Assembly: GCF_037890695.1 (NCBI RefSeq) | Contig: NZ_CP149571.1 | Coordinates: forward strand, 389,501-453,500 | From: Aeromonas jandaei | GTDB taxonomy: Bacteria > Pseudomonadota > Gammaproteobacteria > Enterobacterales > Aeromonadaceae | DNA length: 64,000 bases | Direction of reading: 5' to 3' | Part shown: positions 21,840-32,268 of the stretch, one piece after another | How positions within the stretch are numbered: position 1 is the stretch's first letter | Layout of the letters: each line of letters starts with the position of its first letter | Program-made: the position numbers and the translations under genes | Notes under the pieces: generated by a model | Told to the model about the DNA's origin: nothing | The model's database searches: none | The model's input: the letters and a program-made list of their open reading frames with translations, nothing else

Positions 21840-22709
21840 TACCTGACGACCATCTTTCAACACTTCGTAATGCAAATGGACCCCGGTCGCGCGACCGGTG
21901 CGTCCCATCAAGGCAATCTTCTGCCCCTGATCAACCAGGGTGCCCACCTCGACCAGCAACTTGGAGTTGTGGGCATAGCGGGTGACCAGACCATTGCCGT
22001 GATTAATCTCCACCATGTTGCCAAATTCCGGATGACGGCCGGCCCAGCTGACAATGCCGGGCCCGGTGGCCAGAATGGGGGTCCCGGGTTTGCCACGGTA
22101 ATCCACCCCTTTGTGCATCTTGGCACGCCCGTTGAACGGATCGACCCGTCCGCCAAAGCCGGACGAGACCCAGACTCGCTCCTGCTTGACTGGCGTGCCG
22201 GAAATAAAACCGGCATCGGTGATATGGTGATTCATGATGAAAGATTCAAGTACCGACAGCTGCTCTTCGCGACTGCTGAGCTGTTGGCTGAGATGTTTCA
22301 TGGAGGCTTGCAGCTCGTTGAGGCTCACTTCCAGATCTTCATCGTAAGAGGGGCCGCCCATCGGGGGCAGCTCTTTGAAATTGAACTCTTCGGGATCGAG
22401 ATCGGCCTGCTCGGTCAACCGTTCGCCAAGGGCATTCAGGCGGCCAAGCTGGCCCTGCATGGTGCCCACCTGGGCTGCCAGCATCGCCAGCTGCTCGCGG
22501 GCTTCATCGCCGCTCTGGTCTACGGAACGCTGTTCTGCCATGGCCAGCGCCACTTCCAGCGCATCCATCTTCTGCTGCCAGCTCTGCCAGAGCCAGCCGC
22601 CCCCAAGGGCCAACAGGGAGAAAACAATACCGCCGACCCATGCCAGACGTTGTTTTGGTAAGTGCAACCTGCGTCGCTGCTTGCCGTGGAGGATCAGGGT
22701 AATGCTCAT
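21804..22709 (-). CDS. M23-family peptidase, membrane-anchored
   Basis: This is a LytM/M23 metallopeptidase-family protein of 301 residues. It has one N-terminal membrane anchor (WVGGIVFSLLALGGGWLW), a periplasmic coiled coil (about residues 45-165) and a C-terminal M23 domain. Zinc-ligand motifs are present: HKGVDYRG supplies the first His and Asp, and HLHYEV the last His, so it may be an active peptidoglycan endopeptidase rather than a degenerate regulator like EnvC. The flanks are lpxC and secA, a place occupied by secM in enterics. Its role is unassigned; a cell-wall function is the reasonable inference. A terminator-like hairpin overlaps its end. Confidence 0.9.
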   Translation of the reverse strand: MSITLILHGKQRRRLHLPKQRLAWVGGIVFSLLALGGGWLWQSWQQKMDALEVALAMAEQRSVDQSGDEAREQLAMLAAQVGTMQGQLGRLNALGERLTEQADLDPEEFNFKELPPMGGPSYDEDLEVSLNELQASMKHLSQQLSSREEQLSVLESFIMNHHITDAGFISGTPVKQERVWVSSGFGGRVDPFNGRAKMHKGVDYRGKPGTPILATGPGIVSWAGRHPEFGNMVEINHGNGLVTRYAHNSKLLVEVGTLVDQGQKIALMGRTGRATGVHLHYEVLKDGRQVNPARFLSASRG

Positions 22710-22802
22710 AGAAATCAGTCTGCTCGGTCAGGTGCGGCCATGGGCCTGCACGGGAAATAAAACCGGGAGATAGTCGGTATTAAAGGATGGAGTAAACAAA
22801 TG

Positions 22803-22839
22803 ACGGAACGTCGGTGCGGAGAGGGAACCGACGTTCCGT
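22803..22839 (-). other. Long perfect hairpin downstream of lpxC
   Basis: A perfect 13-base inverted repeat ACGGAACGTCGGT/ACCGACGTTCCGT with an 11-base loop starts 11 bases after the lpxC stop codon. On the minus strand the following bases are CATTTGTTTAC, only a loose T-run. It could be a terminator of the dcw-lpxC transcript or a 3'-end stabiliser. Confidence 0.6.
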
Positions 22840-22849
22840 TGCACAGCTA

Positions 22850-23773
22850 TCAGGCCAGAACCAGACCGTTGTCGTAGTAAGCGATAGGCGCTTTGTCGCC
22901 CTCACCCTCGAAGGTCACCAGTTCCCAAGCCTCCTGCTCGGCCAGCAGGGCACGCAGCAGTTTATTGTTCAGGGCATGCCCTGTCTTGTAAGCGCGGAAC
23001 TCACCGATAATGCTGCGGTTGCACATATAGAGGTCACCGATTGCGTCCAGCATCTTGTGCTTGACGAACTCGTCCTCGTAACGCAGACCATCTTCGTTCA
23101 GTACCCGGTAGTCATCCAGTACCACGGCGTTTTCCAGGCTTCCGCCCAGCGCCAGGTTCTGGGAACGCAGGTACTCGATATCACGCATGAACCCGAAAGT
23201 ACGGGCGCGGCTGATCTCTTTCACGAAGGAGGCACCGGAGAAATCCAGTACACAACGCTGGTTGCGCCCTTCAAAGACCGGATGCTGGAAATCGATCTCG
23301 AGATCCATCTTGAAGCCGTTGCGATAAGGGTGGAATTCCGCCCACTTGTCGCCATCTTCAACCCGGATGCTCTTCTTGATCCGCACAAACTGCTTGGCAG
23401 CATTTTGCTCACGGATCCCGACTTCCTGCAGCAGGTAGATAAAGGGATGCGCACTGCCGTCCATTACCGGGATCTCGGGCGCGTCAACCTCGACGTAGAG
23501 GTTGTCGATCCCCATCCCGGCCAACGCGGCGGAGAGGTGCTCAATGGTAGAGACACGCACGCCGGCTTCGTTGACCAGAGCGGTACAGAGCACGGTATCA
23601 CGCACCTGATCGGCATTGGCTGGCAGCTCCACCACAGGATTCAGGTCGGTACGCAAGTAAACGATCCCTGTATTCACAGGGGCCGGACGGAATGTCATGG
23701 TGACTTTCCGGCCCGAATGCAGGCCGACGCCAGTCGCCTGAACACTCGTTTTCAAGGTTCTTTGTCTAATCAT
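22850..23773 (-). CDS. lpxC: UDP-3-O-acyl-N-acetylglucosamine deacetylase
   Basis: This zinc deacetylase catalyses the committed step of lipid A synthesis. The 307-residue protein begins [20 protein letters not shown]. It shows the zinc-ligand histidine in [11 protein letters not shown] and the catalytic region [14 protein letters not shown] (His and Asp ligands), with the general-base glutamate next to the first histidine. Length matches E. coli LpxC. It follows ftsZ at the end of the dcw cluster, the standard order in gammaproteobacteria. Its level is usually controlled by FtsH degradation through the C-terminus, here ending YDNGLVLA, which is hydrophobic as expected. Confidence 0.98.
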   Translation of the reverse strand: MIRQRTLKTSVQATGVGLHSGRKVTMTFRPAPVNTGIVYLRTDLNPVVELPANADQVRDTVLCTALVNEAGVRVSTIEHLSAALAGMGIDNLYVEVDAPEIPVMDGSAHPFIYLLQEVGIREQNAAKQFVRIKKSIRVEDGDKWAEFHPYRNGFKMDLEIDFQHPVFEGRNQRCVLDFSGASFVKEISRARTFGFMRDIEYLRSQNLALGGSLENAVVLDDYRVLNEDGLRYEDEFVKHKMLDAIGDLYMCNRSIIGEFRAYKTGHALNNKLLRALLAEQEAWELVTFEGEGDKAPIAYYDNGLVLA

Positions 23774-23872
23774 GGGTGTACCCTAAACAGCTTAAAATCC
23801 GGACCAGATGGTCGTTGGCAGGCCATCTTAGCACATTCCTTAAGCAACAGACAAACACGCCTCATAAGAGAC

Positions 23873-25024
23873 TTAGTCTGCCTGCTTGCGCAGGAACGCC
23901 GGAATATCCAGATAATCCGGTTCACGACGGGCTTGCGGCTCGGCGTTAACCACCTTGGCCGGGGCTTCGTCCATCACGCGGCCCTGCATCATGTCGCTGA
24001 CCAGCGGCTGACGTACCGGGCGCTCTTGCACCTGGCTGCTCTTGACCAGAGTGATGTCCGGCTTGCGCTCGGCACCGATACCGGTGGCAACCACGGTCAC
24101 ACGCAGTTCGTCGTGCATTTCCGGATCGATTACGGTACCCACTACTACAGTGGCGTTCTCGGAAGCGAAGGCCTTGACCGCGTTACCCACGGTTTCGAAC
24201 TCTTCGATGGTCATGTCCATGCCGGCAGTGATGTTGACCAAGATGCCGCGGGCACCGGCCAGATCCACGTCTTCCAGCAGCGGGCTGGAGATAGCCTTCT
24301 CGGCAGCTTCTTCGGCACGGTCATCACCGGAGGCGGAACCGGTACCCATCATGGCGGTACCCATTTCGCGCATAACGGTACGCACGTCAGCGAAGTCGAC
24401 GTTGATCAGGCCCGGACGGGTGATCAGCTCGGCAATACCCTGTACCGCGCCAAGCAGTACATCGTTGGCAGCCTTGAAGGCGTCCAGCAGGGAGATACCA
24501 CGACCCAGCACCTTCAACAACTTGTCGTTGGGGATGGTGATCAGGGAGTCGACGTTCTTGGAGAGCTCTTCGATACCGTGCGCAGCGAAGCCCATCCGCT
24601 TCTTCCCTTCGAAGGAGAACGGCTTGGTCACCACAGCAACGGTCAGGATGCCCATTTCGCGAGCCACTTCGGCCACGATCGGCGCAGCACCGGTACCGGT
24701 ACCACCGCCCATACCGGCAGCGATGAACACCATGTCGGAGCCGGTCAGCAGCTCACGCAGCGCTTCGCGATCTTCCATGGCCGCATCACGACCCACTTCC
24801 GGGTTGGCGCCAGCACCCAGACCTTTGGTGATGCCACCGCCGATCTGCAGAGTGGTGTTGGCACTGGAGTTACGCAGTGCCTGGGCGTCGGTGTTGACGG
24901 TAATGAACTCGACACCTTCGATGTTTTGACGAACCATGTGTTCGACAGCGTTGCCGCCGCCGCCACCTACACCGATCACTTTAATGACGGCTTCGTCAGT
25001 GTGGCTATCCATAAATTCAAACAT
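23873..25024 (-). CDS. ftsZ: Cell division GTPase FtsZ
   Basis: This tubulin-like GTPase forms the division ring. The 383-residue protein shows the N-terminal nucleotide loop KVIGVGGGGGNAVEHM, the tubulin signature GGGTGTGAAP and the synergy-loop region NVDFADVRTVM. A variable linker and the conserved C-terminal peptide DYLDIPAFLRKQAD follow; the latter binds FtsA, ZipA and ZapD (ZapD is encoded at 17546). It starts 39 bases after the ftsA stop. An ATG at the fifth codon (MDSHTD) is possible, but the longer form with MFEFMD matches the usual FtsZ N-terminus (MFEPM). Confidence 0.98.
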   Translation of the reverse strand: MFEFMDSHTDEAVIKVIGVGGGGGNAVEHMVRQNIEGVEFITVNTDAQALRNSSANTTLQIGGGITKGLGAGANPEVGRDAAMEDREALRELLTGSDMVFIAAGMGGGTGTGAAPIVAEVAREMGILTVAVVTKPFSFEGKKRMGFAAHGIEELSKNVDSLITIPNDKLLKVLGRGISLLDAFKAANDVLLGAVQGIAELITRPGLINVDFADVRTVMREMGTAMMGTGSASGDDRAEEAAEKAISSPLLEDVDLAGARGILVNITAGMDMTIEEFETVGNAVKAFASENATVVVGTVIDPEMHDELRVTVVATGIGAERKPDITLVKSSQVQERPVRQPLVSDMMQGRVMDEAPAKVVNAEPQARREPDYLDIPAFLRKQAD

Positions 25025-25063
25025 GTTGTCTCTCCGCTTTATTTGCCTGACTCAGCAAAATTC

Positions 25064-26323
25064 TTAAAACTCGCCACGCAGCCAGTTGCTGACCCGTTTG
25101 ACCAGACCACCGACGCTTGCCTTGGCGGCATATTCTTTGTTGCTACCTGTTGCCTGATGTGTACGGCCGTACTGCAGCAACCCGACCGCAGTCGAGTACA
25201 CCGGCGCCTGCACATAATCACTCAAGCCACGAATATTCATGGGCTCCCCTACCCGGACCTGGCTCTGGAAGATCTGCTCTGCGCACTCCACAATGCCTTC
25301 GATCTGGGCAGCGCCGCCGGTCAAGACCACACCGGCTGCCAGCTGATGCTTGACCCCCTGCGCTTTCAATTCGCTTTGTACCCGCACCAGCTCATCATTC
25401 ACCATGGAGAGCAACTCGGTGTAGCGGGGCTCGATTACTTCAGCCAGTGTCTGCCGCTGCAGGCTACGCGCCGGACGACCGCCGACACTGGGCACTTCAA
25501 TATTGTCTTCCTTGCTGACCAGACGACCGAGGGCGCAGCCGTAGCGCACCTTGATCGCTTCTGCGTCGAGCGGCGGCGTGCCGAAGGCGTAGGCGATGTC
25601 GCTGGTCACAGTGCTGCCAGCGTACGGGATCACCTTGGTGTGGCGCAGGGCGCCGCCGGTAAACAGCGACATATCCATGGTGCCACCACCGATGTCCACC
25701 ACGCAGACACCCAGCTCTTTCTCGTCTTCGGTCAGCACCGCGTAGCTGGAGGCCAGCGCGGAGAAGATCAGCTGATCGACTCGCAGACCCACTTTCTCGA
25801 CACACTTCTCGATGTTGCGAGCCATGTCGTTATGGCAGGTGATGAGATGCACCTTGGCCGCCATCCGTACACCGGAAAGACCGACCGGATTCTTGATCCC
25901 TTCCTGATAGTCGATGGCAAACTCTTGCGGCAGCACGTGCAACACCCGCAGTTCATCCGAGAGGCGAACCGACTTGGCGGTGTGGATCACGTTGTCCACA
26001 TCTTCCTGAGTCACCTCTTCGTCGGAGATGGGTACCATGCCAGTCTCGTTGCGGCAGTCGATATGCTTGCCGGACAAGCCGAGGTAGACCGAGCTGATCT
26101 GGCAATCCGCCATCATCTCGGCCTCTTCCACCGCACGGCGCAGTGACTTGACCACGGAGTCGAGGTCGTTGACCCCGCCCTTCTCCATCCCGCGGGAAGC
26201 GTGACTGCCCATACCGATGACGTTCAGTTCACCGTCCGGCAATACTTCACCGACCAGAACCGCCACTTTGGTTGTGCCGATATCCAGTCCGACAATCAAA
26301 TTCCTATCTGCGGTGTTGGTCAT
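25064..26323 (-). CDS. ftsA: Cell division protein FtsA
   Basis: This actin-like protein tethers FtsZ to the membrane and links it to later division proteins. The 419-residue protein opens MTNTADRNLIVGLDIGTTKV with the phosphate-1 motif. It continues with VVDIGGGTMDMSLF (phosphate 2) and GVVLTGGAAQIEGI (adenosine motif), and ends in the amphipathic membrane helix KRVSNWLRGEF. The ATG at 26323 is chosen because the upstream in-frame extension overlaps ftsQ without family similarity. The start lies inside the last 20 bases of ftsQ, giving translational coupling. Confidence 0.97.
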   Translation of the reverse strand: MTNTADRNLIVGLDIGTTKVAVLVGEVLPDGELNVIGMGSHASRGMEKGGVNDLDSVVKSLRRAVEEAEMMADCQISSVYLGLSGKHIDCRNETGMVPISDEEVTQEDVDNVIHTAKSVRLSDELRVLHVLPQEFAIDYQEGIKNPVGLSGVRMAAKVHLITCHNDMARNIEKCVEKVGLRVDQLIFSALASSYAVLTEDEKELGVCVVDIGGGTMDMSLFTGGALRHTKVIPYAGSTVTSDIAYAFGTPPLDAEAIKVRYGCALGRLVSKEDNIEVPSVGGRPARSLQRQTLAEVIEPRYTELLSMVNDELVRVQSELKAQGVKHQLAAGVVLTGGAAQIEGIVECAEQIFQSQVRVGEPMNIRGLSDYVQAPVYSTAVGLLQYGRTHQATGSNKEYAAKASVGGLVKRVSNWLRGEF

Positions 26324-27056
26324 GCACTTTCTCTTCGCTCTTCTTCCAGCCAACTGCCACTCCGGTATCGTATCGAAGATCCACGTACGCAACCTGCGCA
26401 CGGGGTTCGATAGCCGGGAAGGCATCGATAAACCGCTGCAACCGGAGCGCTATGTCGTTGCGCCCCAGAAACAGCTTGATATTGCCATCCAGGGTCAGTT
26501 CCCAGGCATGGCGGGGGGTCAGATTCACCCCCAGCAACTTGTATCCCTTGGCAGCCAGTTGCACTTCATACTGCCGACTCTCTTTCAACACCATGGCGGC
26601 CTGGTCATCCGGCCCCGACAACTGCAACAGCGGTGTCTTGACCCGATCCGGTGCACTGAACACCTTGCCCTTGGTGTTGACGAAGCGGTTGCCGTTCCAG
26701 CGTGCCGCCACGTCTTGTTCTGTCAGGTAGACCTTGATCTTGTTCGGCCACTTCTTGCGTACCGATACCGAGGCTACCCATGGCAAGGCATTAAGCCGTG
26801 CCTGCAATTCGTTAACATCCAACTCGAAGAAGTTGCGTGACTCTGCGCCATCCAGCACGGCCAGTCGCAGCTCTTCGGTTTCCAGATACTGGTGTTGCCC
26901 CTGCAGCAACAGCTCGCTCATGGGCAACCGGTTGGCATCCGTCAGCCAACCTTTAACATCCAGCGCAGTCCGGTAGCAGCCCCATATCACCAGCAGGAAA
27001 AACATCACGCCTGCGATGAAGCCGCCCTTGGTGCGCCCCTGTGCCCTTGCCTCCAC
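26304..27056 (-). CDS. ftsQ: Cell division protein FtsQ
   Basis: This bitopic membrane protein, with FtsL and FtsB, activates septal wall synthesis. The 250-residue protein has a short cytoplasmic tail and one membrane segment (GFIAGVMFFLLVIWGCY, about residues 12-28). A POTRA domain follows, starting MSELLLQGQHQYLETEELR, then an FtsQ-type beta domain (WVASVSVRKKWPNKIKVYL). It begins with GTG preceded by GGGGATCGAGC. It overlaps ftsA by 20 bases and lies about 100 bases downstream of murC. No ddlB is present between murC and ftsQ, unlike in E. coli. Confidence 0.94.
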   Translation of the reverse strand: MEARAQGRTKGGFIAGVMFFLLVIWGCYRTALDVKGWLTDANRLPMSELLLQGQHQYLETEELRLAVLDGAESRNFFELDVNELQARLNALPWVASVSVRKKWPNKIKVYLTEQDVAARWNGNRFVNTKGKVFSAPDRVKTPLLQLSGPDDQAAMVLKESRQYEVQLAAKGYKLLGVNLTPRHAWELTLDGNIKLFLGRNDIALRLQRFIDAFPAIEPRAQVAYVDLRYDTGVAVGWKKSEEKVHDQHRR

Positions 27057-27154
27057 CCGCTCGATCCCCGTGTAACGCGCTAAACCGGCCTTTTGACAGA
27101 CCGGTTCGCCATTATATAGGCCCCGGCTTGGCGGTCAAAATACTCATTGGGCCC

Positions 27155-28609
27155 TCAGGCACCAGATTTCATGCTATCTATGCTCAATTTCATCTCGCCG
27201 AGACGACGGGCCAGTGCTCCGACGTTCCCCGCCCCCTGAGTCAGCACCAGATCCCCTTCGCCAACCAGGTCGGCCAGCACGGCCGGCACGTCATCTGGCG
27301 TGGCCACAAAGATGGGTTCCAGATTGCCGCGCGAACGGATGGAGCGGCACAGCGCACGACCATCTGCCCCCGGGATCGGATCCTCGCCGGCAGCATAAAC
27401 CTCCAGCATTACCAGTACATCTACCTTGGAGAGCACGTCAGCGAAGTCTTCGTAAAGGTCGCGAGTACGGGTGTAGCGATGCGGCTGGAACACCATGACC
27501 AGACGCTTCTCCGGCCAGCCTGCACGAGCAGCATTGATGGTCACCTTCACTTCGCTCGGATGGTGGCCATAATCGTCCACCAGCATCGCCTTGCCGCGAC
27601 CGGTTTCGAACTCGCCATACTGCTGGAAGCGGCGGCCTACCCCTTCAAACTTGGCCAGCGCACGGATGATGGCATCGTCGCTGACTCCGTCTTCCGTCGC
27701 GACAGCAATCGCCGCGGCAGCGTTCAAGGCGTTGTGGATCCCCGGCAAGTTGAGGGTTACCTGCAGCTCACCCGCATCTTTGCGGCGCACCCGGAAGCAG
27801 CTGTGGTTGGTGGTCTGGACAAAATCCAGCACCTGCACATCCGCATCGTCAGAGAGACCGTAGGTCAAGGTCGGGCGCGCAATCTCTGGCAACATGCCAC
27901 GAATCACCGGATCATCGATGCAGACCACAGCCAGACCGTAGAAAGGCAGGTTGTGCAGAAACTCGATAAAGGTGGCCTTCAGCTTGGAGAAATCACCGCC
28001 GTAGGTATCCATGTGATCCGCTTCGATGTTGGTCACGATAGAGACCATCGGCTGCAGATGCAGGAAGGAGGCATCGCTCTCGTCCGCCTCGGCGATCAGA
28101 TAACGGCTGCTGCCCAGACGGGCATTGGTGCCAGCGCTGTTGAGCAGGCCACCGATAACGAAAGTCGGATCGCGGTCGGCTTCGGCATAGATGCTCGCCA
28201 CCAGACTGGTGGTGGTGGTCTTGCCGTGAGTACCGGCGATGGCGATACCATGACGGAAACGCATCAGCTCGGCCAGCATCTCGGCACGGCGCACTACCGG
28301 GATCCGCAGTTCGCGGGCAGCCAGCAGCTCCGGGTTGTCCTGCTTGATGGCAGTGGAGACCACGACCACGCTGGCACCGTTGACGTGCTCGGCGCTGTGG
28401 CCGGTAAAGATATGGGCGCCCAGAGCCTCAAGCCGCTCGGTCACCGCATTGCGAGCCTGATCAGAACCCGTTACCTGATACCCTTCGTTGGCAAGCACTT
28501 CGGCGATCCCGCCCATACCGGCACCACCGATGCCGATAAAATGGATGCGACGCACGCGGCGCATTTCGGGGATCACAGTACGCAGTTTTGCCAGTTCAAC
28601 CTTGGTCAT
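27155..28609 (-). CDS. murC: UDP-N-acetylmuramate--L-alanine ligase
   Basis: This enzyme adds L-alanine to UDP-MurNAc, the first amino acid of the peptidoglycan stem. The 484-residue protein has the N-terminal Rossmann motif [19 protein letters not shown], the Mur-ligase ATP loop [17 protein letters not shown], and the central block [20 protein letters not shown]. The ATG at 28609 follows AAAGAG by six bases; another ATG six bases upstream is too close to that site. It lies after murG and before ftsQ, the normal dcw order. Confidence 0.97.
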   Translation of the reverse strand: MTKVELAKLRTVIPEMRRVRRIHFIGIGGAGMGGIAEVLANEGYQVTGSDQARNAVTERLEALGAHIFTGHSAEHVNGASVVVVSTAIKQDNPELLAARELRIPVVRRAEMLAELMRFRHGIAIAGTHGKTTTTSLVASIYAEADRDPTFVIGGLLNSAGTNARLGSSRYLIAEADESDASFLHLQPMVSIVTNIEADHMDTYGGDFSKLKATFIEFLHNLPFYGLAVVCIDDPVIRGMLPEIARPTLTYGLSDDADVQVLDFVQTTNHSCFRVRRKDAGELQVTLNLPGIHNALNAAAAIAVATEDGVSDDAIIRALAKFEGVGRRFQQYGEFETGRGKAMLVDDYGHHPSEVKVTINAARAGWPEKRLVMVFQPHRYTRTRDLYEDFADVLSKVDVLVMLEVYAAGEDPIPGADGRALCRSIRSRGNLEPIFVATPDDVPAVLADLVGEGDLVLTQGAGNVGALARRLGEMKLSIDSMKSGA

Positions 28610-28720
28610 AATCATCTCTTTAGTCTGCCGCAAGCCATGTACCGTCAAAGCCCGGCTGTACGGCGGCATCAATACATACAGGTACAAGGCTGCACGGTGT
28701 CACCACTGCAACCTTGCTCA

Positions 28721-29803
28721 TTAATCTTTACCACTCTGCCCACTGGCGAGCCGCTTGCACTCATCGGCAACCCGCTCGGCCGCATCGGTAATAGCGACAC
28801 GACGGGCGGCTTTGGCCATGTTAAACAGCGTCTCCCTGCGCCCGGCGAGCCAGGAGAGACGCGCCGCCAGCGAGGCGGTGGTCAACTCGGACTGGGGCAG
28901 GAACTCAGCCGCACCGCCATCGACCAGAGTCAGGGCGTTGCGGGTCTGGTGATCATCCACTGCATGGGGCAGCGGCACAAAGATGGCAGCCACACCGGCA
29001 GCAGCCACTTCGGAGACGGTCAGGGCTCCCGCCCGGCAGACCACCAGGTCGGCCCAGGCATAGGCACCCGCCATATCCTTGATAAATTCGCTTACCTCGG
29101 CATTGATACCGTGTTGGGCATAGGCTGCGCTGACGGTGTCGCCATTGCCCTTGCCGCACTGGTGACGCACCTCGATAGGCACACCAGCCGCAGCAACCGC
29201 TGCGGGCACCTGCTCGTTGAGCACGCGAGCCCCCAGACTTCCGCCCACGATCAGCAGATGCAACGGCTCACTGCTGCTTCGCAGTTGCGGATCCGGCAGT
29301 GCGACCACTTCGGGGCGAACCGGGTTACCCACAACGGCGGTGCGGCGGCTCGGTGCAAACGCCCCCGGAAATGCCATGAGCACCCGCTTGGCGATACGCG
29401 CCAGCAGCTTGTTGGTCAGACCGGCTGCTGCATTCTGCTCGTGCAGCAGCAACGGGATGCCGGAGAACCATGCCGCGACACCACCCGGGCCGGAGGCAAA
29501 GCCACCCATGCCGAGCACTACATCCGGGCGAATGGTTTTGAGCACCTGACGCGCCTGCAGCACGGATTTCACGATGCGATAAGGCGCCGCCAGCAGCCGC
29601 TTGATGCCGTTGCCACGCACCCCCTGAATATCGATAAAGGAGATGGGATAGCCATGGGCTGGTACCAGCTCGGCTTCCATCCGGTCGGCGGTGCCCAGCC
29701 AGTGGACAGTCCAGCCCTGCTCCTTCAATCGATCGGCTACGGCCAGACCCGGGAAGACATGTCCCCCGGTACCACCTGCCATCACCAACAGCGTCTTGCT
29801 CAC
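28721..29803 (-). CDS. murG: Lipid II synthase MurG
   Basis: This peripheral membrane glycosyltransferase adds GlcNAc to lipid I, making lipid II. The 360-residue protein begins with a GTG codon and the glycine-rich loop [21 protein letters not shown] second glycine-rich loop is [15 protein letters not shown], and the UDP-GlcNAc-binding C-terminal domain has [15 protein letters not shown] and [20 protein letters not shown]. The GTG is supported by GGGAGG upstream and overlaps the ftsW stop codon by one base (TAGTG), so translation is coupled. Confidence 0.97.
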   Translation of the reverse strand: MSKTLLVMAGGTGGHVFPGLAVADRLKEQGWTVHWLGTADRMEAELVPAHGYPISFIDIQGVRGNGIKRLLAAPYRIVKSVLQARQVLKTIRPDVVLGMGGFASGPGGVAAWFSGIPLLLHEQNAAAGLTNKLLARIAKRVLMAFPGAFAPSRRTAVVGNPVRPEVVALPDPQLRSSSEPLHLLIVGGSLGARVLNEQVPAAVAAAGVPIEVRHQCGKGNGDTVSAAYAQHGINAEVSEFIKDMAGAYAWADLVVCRAGALTVSEVAAAGVAAIFVPLPHAVDDHQTRNALTLVDGGAAEFLPQSELTTASLAARLSWLAGRRETLFNMAKAARRVAITDAAERVADECKRLASGQSGKD

Positions 29804-30984
29804 TAAACCTCCCGCACCCGCGCCTGGGCTGTCGCCTGACGCAACTCAAAATCGATTCGAATCAACATGCTCACTGCCACCGTCATGATGATGAGACTGG
29901 AGCCACCGTAACTCACGAGCGGCAAGGTCAACCCTTTGGTCGGCATCATGCCGCTGGCCGCGCCAACGTTAACGAAGGTCTGGAAACTGAACCAGATCCC
30001 GATACCGATGGCCAGATAACCGTCATAGAGGCGATCGGCAGCAAGAGCCTTGTGGCCCAGCTTCAACGCCTTGACCGCTAGGGCGAAGATCAAGAACAGG
30101 GCACCCAGCACACCGGCATAGCCGAGCTCTTCACCGAGGATCGCAAAGACGAAGTCGGTATGCGCTTCCGGCAGGTACTCCATCTTCTGGATGGAGTTGC
30201 CCAGCCCTTCGCCGAACCAGCTGCCGCGGCCAAACGCCATCAGCGACTGGGTCAACTGGTAGCCGCTGCCAAACGGATCAGCCCAGGGATCCATAAAGGA
30301 GGTAACCCGCCGCATCCGGTAAGGCTCGACGATGATCAGCATCACCACGGCACCGACCCCGGCACCGATCAGGGTCAGAAACTGGCCGAGTCGGGCCCCC
30401 GCCAGAAAAAGCATGCCAAACGAGGTCACGAACATCACCACGGTGGAACCCAAGTCAGGCTGCAGCAGCAACAGGACGGCCAGCACCCCGAATACCGCTA
30501 GCGGCTTGAGGAAGCCAATCCAGGCTTCACGCACCTCGTTCTGGCGCCGCACCAGATAACCGGCCAGATAGACAAAGAGCGCCAGCTTGCCGAATTCGGC
30601 AGGCTGCAGGTTGAACGGGCCAAGCGGTAACCAGCGCACCGCACCGTTGACGTTGCGCCCCACCAGTAGCACCAGCACCAGCATCAGAATGGCCAGCAGC
30701 AGCATGGGGCCATTGTGTTCCTGCCAGCGTGCCATCGGCACCTGCAACACGAACCAGGAGATGCCGAGCGCCATCACCAGAAACATGGCGTGACGTTTCA
30801 CGAACATGAAGGGATCGTCACCCAGAGAGATCCCCTCGGGGATCGAGGCGGATGCCACGATCACCACCCCAAGCGCCATCAGCGCAAGCGCCAGCACGAC
30901 CAGCTGCCGATCATAGAGACCGGCGGGACGCGCCGGTAACAACCAGCGCTGGAAAAGACCTGCAGCTGCGCGAAGGGCGTTCAT
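29803..30984 (-). CDS. ftsW: Septal peptidoglycan polymerase FtsW
   Basis: This SEDS-family lipid II glycosyltransferase works with FtsI at the septum. The 393-residue protein has about ten membrane segments. Recognisable blocks are [25 protein letters not shown], here in part as [20 protein letters not shown], then [30 protein letters not shown] and [13 protein letters not shown]. These are the SEDS signatures. Its gene context (between murD and murG, downstream of ftsI) distinguishes it from RodA. The start overlaps the murD stop by four bases (ATGA). Confidence 0.97.
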   Translation of the reverse strand: MNALRAAAGLFQRWLLPARPAGLYDRQLVVLALALMALGVVIVASASIPEGISLGDDPFMFVKRHAMFLVMALGISWFVLQVPMARWQEHNGPMLLLAILMLVLVLLVGRNVNGAVRWLPLGPFNLQPAEFGKLALFVYLAGYLVRRQNEVREAWIGFLKPLAVFGVLAVLLLLQPDLGSTVVMFVTSFGMLFLAGARLGQFLTLIGAGVGAVVMLIIVEPYRMRRVTSFMDPWADPFGSGYQLTQSLMAFGRGSWFGEGLGNSIQKMEYLPEAHTDFVFAILGEELGYAGVLGALFLIFALAVKALKLGHKALAADRLYDGYLAIGIGIWFSFQTFVNVGAASGMMPTKGLTLPLVSYGGSSLIIMTVAVSMLIRIDFELRQATAQARVREV

Positions 30985-32264
30985 AGCGCCATCACCATCT
31001 CGGTGAAGCGATCGCCGCGCACCTCGAACGACTTGAACTGATCCAGGCTGGCACAGGCGGGCGCCAGCAGCACCCAGTCACCGGGCCTGGCATCGGCAGC
31101 CGCCTTGGCAACGGCGGCAGCAAGGTCGGCCACCCGTTCAGTCTGCTCACCCAGTGCCAGCAGCACCTCGGCATCTTGGCCGAAGCAGTACATGTGATCG
31201 ATCTGGTTGCCCAGCAGCGCCTGAATGGGACCAAAATCCTGCCCCTTTCCCTGACCACCTGCCAGCAGCAACAGACGCCCCCTGACCGACTCGCGTACAC
31301 CGGCCACGGCAGCCAGAGTCGCCCCCACGTTGGTCGCCTTGGAGTCGTTGATCCAGCGCACCCCGTTCACCTCGCGCACGAAGCGGGCACGGTGCGGCAG
31401 CCCCTCAAAACGGCGCAACACGGTGAGTTGCGCCGCGCGGGGAATGCCAACTGCATCGCACAGCGCCATGGCGGCAAGGGCGTTGGCCTGATTGTGGGCG
31501 CCGACGATCTTCATCTCATCCACCGCGATCAGGGGCTCGCCGTGCAGGGTCAGCCAGTAACGACCATCCAGCAGGCAGCGGCCGTAACCATTGCAGTCGA
31601 GACCAAAGCTCTGCCACACCTGACCCACATCAGGCAGGGTCTGGGCATCGTCACGGTTGACCAGAATGTGTTTGGAGTTCTGATGGATCTCCATCTTGGC
31701 GGCGCGGTAATCGGCCATGCCCTGATAGCGATCCATATGATCTTCGGAGAGGTTTAGCACCACGGAGGCGGCAGCGCGCAGGCTGTAGGTGGTCTCGAGC
31801 TGGAAGCTGGAGAGCTCCAGCACGCAGAGATCCATCGGCTGCTTGAGCAGATCGAGCGCCGGTGTACCGATATTGCCGCCCACACCCACATTGAGTCCGG
31901 CTTCGGCAATCATCTCGCCCACCAGCGTGGTCACGGTGCTCTTGCCGTTGGAGCCGGTGATGGCGATGACCGGTGTCTGGGTCTCGCGCACAAACAGCTC
32001 GATATCCCCGATTATCTGCACACCCCGTTCGGCTGCGGCTTTCAATTCGGGGGTCGCCAAGGCAATGCCCGGGCTCGCTACGATCATATGTGCCTGCTTG
32101 AGCCGCTCTTCATCCAGCCCGTGAATGAGCTCCACTTCTGGCGGCAGCTGATCCTTGCCGGGCGGGTTGGCACGGGTATCCATCACCAGCGGCGTGACGC
32201 CACGGCCGAGGAAGTAGTCGACGCAGGAGAGTCCGGTTTTACCCAATCCGATGATGATGACCAT
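30981..32264 (-). CDS. murD: UDP-N-acetylmuramoyl-L-alanine--D-glutamate ligase
   Basis: This enzyme adds D-glutamate in stem peptide synthesis. The 427-residue protein opens [20 protein letters not shown], slightly shorter at the N-terminus than E. coli MurD. It carries the ATP loop [20 protein letters not shown], the block [13 protein letters not shown] and the Mur C-terminal region [14 protein letters not shown]. The ATG at 32264 is preceded by GAGGTAAGG and starts five bases after mraY ends. It overlaps ftsW by four bases at its end. Confidence 0.97.
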   Translation of the reverse strand: MVIIIGLGKTGLSCVDYFLGRGVTPLVMDTRANPPGKDQLPPEVELIHGLDEERLKQAHMIVASPGIALATPELKAAAERGVQIIGDIELFVRETQTPVIAITGSNGKSTVTTLVGEMIAEAGLNVGVGGNIGTPALDLLKQPMDLCVLELSSFQLETTYSLRAAASVVLNLSEDHMDRYQGMADYRAAKMEIHQNSKHILVNRDDAQTLPDVGQVWQSFGLDCNGYGRCLLDGRYWLTLHGEPLIAVDEMKIVGAHNQANALAAMALCDAVGIPRAAQLTVLRRFEGLPHRARFVREVNGVRWINDSKATNVGATLAAVAGVRESVRGRLLLLAGGQGKGQDFGPIQALLGNQIDHMYCFGQDAEVLLALGEQTERVADLAAAVAKAAADARPGDWVLLAPACASLDQFKSFEVRGDRFTEMVMAL

Positions 32265-32268
32265 GGCC

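Noticed and set aside
22814..26146. A 1,110-codon open frame on the plus strand, antisense to lpxC, ftsZ and ftsA.
   Set aside because: It mirrors the codon bias of three certain genes on the other strand, and its product has low-complexity His/Gly/Asp composition with no recognisable domain and no ribosome binding site.
27041..29806. A 921-codon plus-strand frame over murC and murG.
   Set aside because: Same explanation: no start signal, no domain, and two complete Mur enzymes on the opposite strand.
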